DNA of 64,000 nt from Cordilura impudica (Eukaryota > Arthropoda > Insecta > Diptera > Scathophagidae): NCBI GenBank assembly GCA_963682025.1, contig OY821517.1:298805344-298869343 (forward strand), given 5' to 3'. Positions 57,139 to 64,000 of this stretch are shown here, in pieces. Numbering within the stretch: position 1 is the first letter of the stretch; each line of letters opens with the position of its first letter. The notes beneath the pieces are model-generated. The model was given only the letters and a program-made list of their open reading frames with translations, had not been told where the DNA came from and made no database searches. A program made the position numbers and the translations under genes.

Positions 57139-57591
57139 ATTTTCATTTTTTTTTTTCAAACGTGTCATAAAGCCTGTTAAAATATCTTTTTAATGATACC
57201 AAGATCATGGAAATCGGTTCAGCCGATTCTGAGTTATTGCATTTTAAATGGAGCACTTTTCGACCATTTTCGCGTTTTTTCGAAAATTTTCCCACTGTGC
57301 CACGCCCAAAAAATCGCAAAACAGTCATTTCTAAAAATGAGGGTTTGTTTGTATTGATCAAATTTAGCTACGAACAAAATTTCATCGATATCTGAGGTGG
57401 TCGGGTTCAAAATTTCAGTTTTATCTTGATTTTTAAATGAAATTCATCACCCATGGAATTTTTCTTGTTAGTTAGTGACCAACAGTTATCCTTGTAGTCA
57501 ATATTTTTGTTCAGTTTGTCATGTAGTGCAGTCATATACGTTTTCATGTTTTTTTTCACTATATCTCATTTTTCACACATAATGCTTAAAT

Positions 57592-58005
57592 ATCTTATGC
57601 CGTTTTCTTTTCTGATAAAAAAAATGTTGCCCTTTTTGCCCTGTTTTGAAAAAGTGTATTTTTTTATATATTCTGAATTAAGAGCTACCTTATATTATAT
57701 ATCAGTCGAAAGGTCTCAAAGTGCTGTGTTCATAAATGCAAAAAAATTTTGATTATTGTCCTCTTGGAAGTGATAGGGTGAAAATATTCAAAAAAGGGGA
57801 ACAATTGGGAGATATTCTTACACTATGACCGGAAAGAAGTCAGTGGCTGGAATTTTTTGTGATATACGAGGGCTCAACTTTGAGACCTTTCGAATGGTGT
57901 GTAAGATGAGGTTGCTCTTAATTCAGAATATATAAAAAAATACACTTTTCGAAAAAAGGGCAAAAAAGGGCGACATTTTCTTTCAGAAAAAAAACGGCAT
58001 TAGAT
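57592..58005. mobile_element. Palindromic MITE, family A copy 2 (414 bp)
   Basis: It has the same ends as copy 1 (ATCTTATGCCGTTTTC ... AACGGCATTAGAT) and shares TCGAAAGGTCTCAAAGT and TACACTTTTCGAAAAAAG. Its length is within 1 bp of copy 1. Confidence 0.88.
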
Positions 58006-58935
58006 TTGGCCCGATGACTCATCGAACAACCCGTTAAATTGTTTGTTGTATAAAATACGTATCTTATGACAACATCTCGTTTTCTTTTCCGTTATTGTCA
58101 TTTATGTTATGTATCTCTAGTTCATTTTTGGCGAAAATAAAAAAAAAAACAGAAAGCCCCCATGACAGTCATTAAATAACTTCCAATGAATACAAATGTA
58201 TCAATGTTGTTTGTTTGATATTAATGTTGTTTTTTTTTCGTGGAAGTTGGCTGTTTGCATTTGATTTGCTGTTTTGGAGTCATTGATATCTTTTCACATA
58301 ACATTTGAATCAATATTAATTACATTTTATTGATAGGTTTCATTTCATTTCTTTTCTGTTAATTTAGTTTAGGTTTATGTTTTCGTCTCGTTTCTAAACC
58401 TATTTGTTTTTAAAGACAGACAAACAGACAGACAGATAGCCTACTGGCACCAACAGTTGTTGTAGTTATATGTACGTACATATGTCTGTACATTGAAGAT
58501 TATTGAGACCAACAGCCATTGAACCATTCAACGGGAAAACATGTTTATTGTTTCAATTCTCATATTGCCCTTCAAAGATTTTAGATTTTCAGTTCAGGGG
58601 CTTTTATCATATTTTCATGTATTTGTATTTCTGCCAGTATGGAATGAACAAAAAAAATGCATTTGGTTTTTTTTCTATAATAGAGTTTCAACATACATTA
58701 GAACATGTTCGATATGTCGTATATTTATCTAACATACTTATTTAGAACAATATTTGAGATGCCTAACAGGCTTATACTTACAAAATAATTTATATCAAAG
58801 ATATTGTTGTTTAGTTTCTTATGTGAAAAATACTTAAATTCTTGTTAACAATGATTTCGAAAACAATAAATTACTTTCACGTTTAAGACAGTTAAACTGC
58901 CTGTTGGAAAAAATGAGCTAGTACACAGGTCTATA
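58006..58935. other. Spacer, no gene recognised
   Basis: It includes a short CAGACAGACAGA tract near 58420-58440. Two overlapping open frames near 58503-58745 have no domain I recognise. Confidence 0.5.
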
Positions 58936-59157
58936 CACACAGAAAACAGATTCATTGTGGCTACCGAATTTATTACCAACCGAAATGCGATGATGATAGT
59001 AACCGAATTTCGGGTTCACTATGATTCTGTTTTCTTAACAGTAAATATTTTATCTTAATGGAAAATTGTTAGATGCTATTAAATTTCTGTTGATACAATC
59101 GAAAATTCAGTTAATTCACTTTAAAACAATTCGGTTGGCGAATATTTTTTCTGTGTG
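58936..59157. mobile_element. TA-flanked MITE (222 bp)
   Basis: TA|CACACAGAAAA at the left and TTTTTTCTGTGTG|TA at the right. It is short and non-coding. Confidence 0.7.
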
Positions 59158-59317
59158 TACTAATTGAGATATGGATTTAGATTTAGAGGTTTCTAAAAGA
59201 GGATTCCTTGAGTTATCGAATGGTGTACTTGATACACTTTGAATCGTATTTAAAAACATAGCAAAAATTAGATTTATAAAATTGGTAAAAGCACATACAC
59301 AGGTACCTATATCTATA

Positions 59318-59445
59318 TTAGGGTGGCTCTTCATTACATGGAGGGAAAAAAGTGTTCAAACTCTCGGTCTCACCCCTGGAAATATGCGAATAGCAAAAAA
59401 CTGAGAAATACAAAGTTTTGGGCCAATCAAAAAACATTTATGGCC
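59318..59445 (+). mobile_element. Truncated left end of the 14.3-kb foldback family
   Basis: TTAGGGTGGCTCTTCATTAC, then GTGTTCAAACTCTCGGTCTC and ACTGAGAAATACAAAGTTTT match 14261-14385 closely and then stop. Confidence 0.85.
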
Positions 59446-60146
59446 TGTTTCCATATCACAAGCAAGTTATCATGCAGACGACCGATACACAGACAAGTAC
59501 GTAAGCGAATGAGTTTTTATATTACAATTGTCTGACTTACGTTTTGTTACGTTGCTTTTTTGTGGTCTCAAATTATATTATTGCCATAGTTTATAATTTG
59601 GTATTATGTTTACTTTTTTCATGATAAAATACCATTTTTTAATTATTAAATGGTAACCGTAGTACGAATAAAGGAGAATAAAAAGCGGTTGTTTTTTATT
59701 TACAAAACAAAATTGATTTGAAAAATTTTTTGTGACTAAAATTTTTAATTACTTAAATTTATAAAAGAAAAATATGTTTCTACCGAACTACATTTTGATA
59801 GTGACTCAAGTGGAAGCGATAGTGTGGACATTCGTTTAAGACGCAGAAATATCCGAATTTTGGGAGCATACAAGTTACGACGATGGTAATAATGCAGATG
59901 TTGAAGCACTTACCGAAGAAACAGATTCTAGAGCAATACGGGCTGAAATTATAAGAAATTTAATATAAATCACAAAAGGATTGTTTATTTAAGATTTTAT
60001 AATATGTATTTATTAAAAAACAGCAATTCAATAAAAATCCATTTTTAATAATATTATAACAAAAAACACGAAAGAGAAAAAATTAATATAAAAAATTAAG
60101 ATAAGACACAAAGAAAATTAGAAAACAAAATTAATCAAGAAATAAA
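59446..60146. other. Spacer with weak acidic-protein traces
   Basis: Near 59800-59960 broken frames include SDSSGSDSVDIRLRRRN-like text. This could belong to a transposon but is too short to assign. Confidence 0.4.
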
Positions 60147-60464
60147 TTAATCTTCATCTTTGAGGTGTTTAATTATATCTTGTAATGTTATTACAGCTAT
60201 TTTTGCAACACGTCTAGGTGCTGTAACTTCCAAGGTTTTTTTGGTAGAAGGCAAACCCAAAGCATTACCACCATGTGCTGCTGCTGACGACAGATGGCAT
60301 ATTCTGTCAATTTGCTGTTCCAATTCCATCAAGTTGTTGACTGTACATGGACCGCCACCAGTTCCGTGAATACTTTTGTTGTTTTCACTTATTTTTTTCT
60401 TAACTCTGCATTTTTGATCTTGCCATACCTTATACATATTCGACTGCATTTTAATAGTTCTCAA
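60147..60464 (-). pseudogene. Myb/SANT-like (zeste-type) protein, C-terminal fragment
   Basis: The 105-codon frame reads MYKVWQDQKCRVKKKISENN, KSIHGTGGGPCTVNNLMELE and QQIDRICHL before a stop at 60147. W-x-D-x-K-x-x-x-KKK followed by TGGGP is typical of the Myb/SANT-like DNA-binding module found in insect zeste-like proteins and in accessory proteins of Harbinger transposons. The N-terminal helices are absent because a mariner starts 14 bp upstream of the frame (60478). It may be an element fragment or a lost gene. Confidence 0.6.
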
Positions 60465-60477
60465 TTCAATAAAACTA

Positions 60478-61783
60478 AAGGGTCCGCCAGATAACTTTTT
60501 TTTTTTGAAAATTCTATAAAAAAAAACTACTGAATATTATCTCAAATTTCTTTTTTTATTTGAAAGTACAATCCTTCCGGTTAATAATGGAAAATAATTT
60601 CATTCAAATGGCTGCCTCGGCTGGCCATGCAGTAGCCTACACGATCGGTCCAATTTTTAAGCACATTATCGATTGTGTGCAGCTGTATTTCACCAATGGC
60701 TTCAGTAATATTGTCCTTTAAAGCGTCAATTGTCTCTGGCTTGTTGGCGTAACACTTATCTTTGAGGGCACCCCACAAATAATAGTCCAACGGTGTCAAA
60801 TCGGAGCTCCGAGGTGGCCAAACGACATCAGATCTGCGGCTGATAATGCGATCTTCAAAAACAGGGCGCAAAACATCGAGTGTAGCTTCGGCTGTGTGGC
60901 ACGTAGCGCCGTCCTGTTGAAACCAAATGTTGCCAATATCTTCCTTTTCAATTTTTGTGAACAAAAATTCCTTCAACATGGCCCGATAACGATCGCCATT
61001 GATTGTAACGGCCACTCCTTGCTCATTTTCGAAGAAAAATGGCCCAATTATGCCTCTGGACCAAAATCCGCACCAAACAGTGACTCGTTTTGGGTGTATC
61101 GGCTTTTCAATGTATGCGTGCGGGTTTTCTGTACCCCAAATGCGACAATTTTGCTTGTTTACATACCCGCCAAGATCAAAATGAGCTTCATCTGAAAAGA
61201 TGATTTTTTTTTGGCAAAATCGGCATCTTCTGTAAGTCGATCGCAGGCCCACTTAGCGAAGCGAAAACGCATTGGATGGTCAGTCGGCTTCAACTCGTGA
61301 ACCAATTGCACTTTGTATGGCGTCATACCAAGGTCTTTATGCAAAATTCGTCTAAATGATGCCTCCGAAATGTTCAATTCTTGAGAACGACGGTGAATTG
61401 ATGTTGATGGCGCTTCACGCACACTTTCTGCCACAGCAGCAATATTCTCGGGTGTACGCACTGTTTTTGGCTTTTCACGCTTTGGTTTATCGATGAGGAT
61501 GCCAGTTTCTTTCACTTTTTTCACAAGATAACGAACATACGGAGCTGACGGTGCTTCTCTTCTTCCAAAATACGTACGCAATTTTCGCACACATTCTGCA
61601 ACATTACCATGATTTTCAAAGTAATGTCGCAATATTTCCCAGCATTGTTCAAGCGTATACACAACCATATTCGTTCAGCGGAAGGATAAAACTAAGTATC
61701 TGTCAAATCAGACATGAGCTAAGTGTTTTACCATTCACGAAATAAGCACTAGTTGAAAAAAAAAAGCTAGATGGCGGACCCTT
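60478..61783 (-). mobile_element. Mariner-type element, family M2 (1306 bp)
   Basis: TA at 60476-60477 and 61784-61785 flanks the inverted ends AAGGGTCCGCCAGATAACTT and (inverted) AAGGGTCCGCCATCTAGCTT. The transposase fills the minus strand. Confidence 0.93.
60581..61668 (-). pseudogene. Mariner-type DDD transposase with one frameshift (M2)
   Basis: The N-terminal frame (61668-61205) runs MVVYTLEQCWEILRHYFENH through two HTH-like regions (STSIHRRSQELNISEASFRR). At the T9 run 61204-61212 (A9 on the coding strand) the frame moves by one base and continues IIFSDEAHFDLGGYVNKQNC (first D), WFQQDGATCHTAEATLDVLR (second D) and PPRSSDLTPLDYYLWGALK (third D) to GSHLNEIIFHY. Thirty-six residues separate the last two acids, as in M1. 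Only this homopolymer lesion separates it from an open frame of about 360 codons, so inactivation is recent or a sequencing error. Confidence 0.93.
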
Positions 61784-62640
61784 TATATTTTAAATCCCTG
61801 CATGTTAAGCCATAACATTTAAAAAAAAAACAAGTTCATTAAGAGTTTTGGGCCAGGCAATATTTGTTAATATGCAGCTTTCCAATTGCAAACATATTAA
61901 ATTTTTATAATAGTTTAAAAGTACATATATCAAAGAAATTCTTATCTTCTATAGTACGATGTTCATAATGATATTCATCAACAGTAAAAACCGAATACCC
62001 AGATATAAGAGGTCATATAAATTTTTATATGAATTAAATACACTTAATACTTTTAAACCCTCCGTAGCCCCACAACTATTGGATTATAGAAGTTACCTCC
62101 CTAAATGTCTTATTTAGTTTAGACGTATTCCTATTTCATGTTCGACTTATTACTTACTTGTCATTGTTATAGTTCATTGCAAATATTTATTTTCTCTGTA
62201 TTTATTTAATAAATTGTCAATATAACTGTAAAATGAAAAATGTTTTAATATTGTTACAGTTTTGTTTTTCTCTACATATAAGTTGATATACATTTACATG
62301 AATGTTTATTTTTCGAGGAGTATTATGTTTGCACTAAACGCTCATACTTACTTACATTTACATATGTATCTACAATTATTGTTTGCCGAATGTATTGACT
62401 TTTCAATATGCAGTTATTTCATAATTTCTTCTACAATAATTGTTTAGTTTCATTTTTATTTTATTCGAATTTGTTACAATGTATGTCAAATAAATAAAAT
62501 ACAGATGCGAAGGCCAACTAAGCAGTTTGCTTAAAGTTTCAGACGTCATAGCAATAATGGAGGATATTGCATAAGGTTGCCAGATTTTCACAACTACAAA
62601 CTGAGACAAAGAGACATTTTTTATTAAAAAAAAAATATAT
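61784..62640. other. AT-rich spacer, no gene recognised
   Basis: Nothing I can support beyond short low-complexity frames. Confidence 0.5.
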
Positions 62641-62725
62641 ATATGGGGGGTTTCATGTCAAATTAAACTTATACTGAGAAACTAGACAAATTAACCTTTC
62701 CGAAGGTATGTAACATACCTTCTTA
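62641..62725. repeat. Interspersed repeat R1, deleted copy
   Basis: ATATGGGGGGTTTCATGTCAA is joined directly to AAACTTATACTGAGAAACTA and CCGAAGGTATGTAACAT. These are the two ends of the 13.7-14.3 kb repeat with about 0.4 kb missing. Confidence 0.75.
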
Positions 62726-62740
62726 ACATAACAGAAGAGA

Positions 62741-64000
62741 ATGGTTATATGTAACCTGAAAGAGTTATTTGCAACATTTCAATCTGAACACGAGGATGTT
62801 AGAATTGGCTTCACGAAATTAACCCAAATGAGGCCAAAAAATTGCGTTTTGGCAGAAAGCAGCGGAACTCACACAGTATGCGTTTGCATTTACCATGAAA
62901 ATGTTAAACTGATGTTGAAGGAAATCAACTTAAAGTATTTAACAGATGATTCGGCAGAAGATTTACACGATTACCGCGATTGCCTTAAATTGACTATGTG
63001 TCCTAATGCAACAACTTCTTGCCACTTAGGTGAATGTACCAATTGCCCGAAAACCACATTCATCAAAGAAAATTTAATCAACTCTTTAGATCAAGAATAT
63101 ATAGAGGAGGTCAAATTTGATTCTTGGATTCAGACTGACAGATACACATTGAAAACAATCATTTTAAATGTGGATGATTTTGTGGAAGAAATGTGTACAG
63201 GATTGCTAAACTTGAGAAACCATGACTTTTCAGTCCAAGAGCAATGGTCATTCTTCAAAGATTTGAAGATACAGTTGAAGTCTGGTGAATTCGTTATTTC
63301 ATATGATTTCGCAGAAAACTATAAATATGTTCTTCAGGATGCCATACAAGCATTCCACTTCCATAACGACCAAGCAACTATATTCACAGTAGTTATTTAC
63401 TACATGAAAGATGAAAAACTGGAACACAAAAGTATGACAATCATATCCGACGATTTAAAACATGCTACCGTTGCAGTTTATGAGTACCAGAAGAGAATAC
63501 TAAAATTTCTAAAATCTAAATTTACAGTAAAGAAGGTATACTACGTTTCGGACGGAGCTCGTCAACATTTTAAAAACAAAAGTAGCTTCGTATAAGATTT
63601 GCCCATGAAAAAGATTTTGGAATGCCAGCTGAGTGGTATTTCATCCTATTGCTCATGGTAAAGGAGCATGTGATGGTATTGGAGCAAACCTTAAAGAAAT
63701 GCAGCGAAGTATAGCCTCCAGTGCTCTCATCAAGATCGCATCTTAGATGCGACTGCTTTATTCCATTGGGCAAAGAGTTATTGTAAAGAAACTAAAATAG
63801 TTTTTAGTAGCAAAGAGGATCATCAGGAAACATTGAAAACACTGAAGAGCAGATTCGATGCTGCGGTAACAATCGATGCCACCGCTCAACACCATGCTTT
63901 TATACCGCTTGTCGATGGAAGACTCAAGTTGAAAAAGTTTTCTGCCTCTATTCAAAGCGATTTCTGTCCAAAGACAACAAATAAACCTGCAGCGAAATCA
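62741..64000 (+). pseudogene. Unnamed transposase-like protein, copy iii, runs off the window
   Basis: A 284-codon open frame (62741-63595) covers VRIGFTKLTQMRPKNCVLAE, a Cys cluster CHLGECTNCP near residue 94, FVISYDFAENYKYVLQDAIQ (D189) and VYYVSDGARQHFKNK (D271). Small shifts near 63590 and 63645 lead to DFGMPAEWYF and AHGKGACDGIGANLKEMQRS, and another near 63745 to DATALFHWAKSYCKETKIVF and TIDATAQHHAFIPLVDG. The acidic motifs in this order suggest an RNase H-fold DDE enzyme, but I cannot name the superfamily. The N-terminal part is missing. Related pieces are at 55523-56708 and 30265-31690. Confidence 0.72.

Larger units (their letters stand above)
54769..57455. mobile_element. Element with about 485-bp terminal inverted repeats, copy ii
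   Basis: The left arm (54769-55251) and right arm (56948-57455) are reverse complements with high identity. Shared blocks include AACCCGACC, TTCGATGAAATTTTGTTC-type text, GGGCGTGGCACAGTGGGAAA and CACTTCTAGTAAT. Between them is a minus-strand transposase-like relic. Outer ends are estimated from where pairing fades, and no target duplication was identified. Confidence 0.8.

Noticed and set aside
1..64000. Host protein-coding genes, tRNAs or rRNAs
   Set aside because: I looked for conserved non-transposon domains, exon-like blocks and tRNA-like cloverleaf boxes by eye and found none I could support. A faint or short exon could still be missed.

Overview
This 64-kb window looks like repeat-rich, AT-rich DNA from a fly, probably a brachyceran and possibly a calyptrate. 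That guess rests on abundant DINE-1/INE-1-like elements with the subterminal GTCCGTCTGTCTG block, several insect mariner types, piggyBac, hAT and Transib-like transposases, and very AT-rich spacers. I see no convincing host gene, rRNA, tRNA or CRISPR array. Almost every coding stretch I recognise belongs to a transposable element, and all but one carry frameshifts or stops. The exception is a 361-codon mariner-type transposase at 41143-42228 (-).

Layout. 1-2.5 kb: a LINE remnant with a dead YADD box, then a relic of a multicopy arthropod family (CFLCLWDS motif). 4.4-9.2 kb: palindromic MITEs and a 3-kb DINE-1-like element. 10.2-11.4 kb: a decayed mariner. 14.3-19.1 kb: a 2.5-kb foldback element, two short Helitrons in direct orientation, a mariner scrap and a LINE 3' end. 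20.4-24.2 kb: a Transib/RAG1-like element with CACAGTG termini and a decayed transposase. 25.9-32.1 kb: an unnamed transposase-like element split by a hAT, which is itself split by a piggyBac; a 731-bp MITE interrupts the same coding region. 34.4-38.2 kb: a nearly complete two-ORF LINE. 41.0-42.3 kb: the intact mariner. 43.0-46.3 kb: two head-to-head DINEs, one carrying a LINE fragment and a foldback MULE that encodes a FLYWCH finger. 47.2-48.5 kb: a rearranged DINE and a second CFLCLWDS-family fragment. 49.4-54.6 kb: a four-layer nest (mariner, piggyBac, DINE, heptamer satellite). 54.8-57.5 kb: an element with about 485-bp inverted repeats and an unnamed transposase-like ORF. 60.1-61.8 kb: a Myb/SANT-like fragment and a mariner with one frameshift. 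62.7 kb to the end: a third copy of the unnamed transposase-like family.

The genes do not form a pathway. The window records serial transposition, and the order of insertion can often be read from target-site duplications and from reading frames that rejoin when the insert is taken out. The most notable items are the Transib-like element with RSS-like ends, the foldback MULE with a 9-bp target duplication, the unnamed three-copy transposase-like family, and a 7-bp satellite of about 2.2 kb inside a DINE-type Helentron. No database searches were run. Family names come from motifs recognised by eye.
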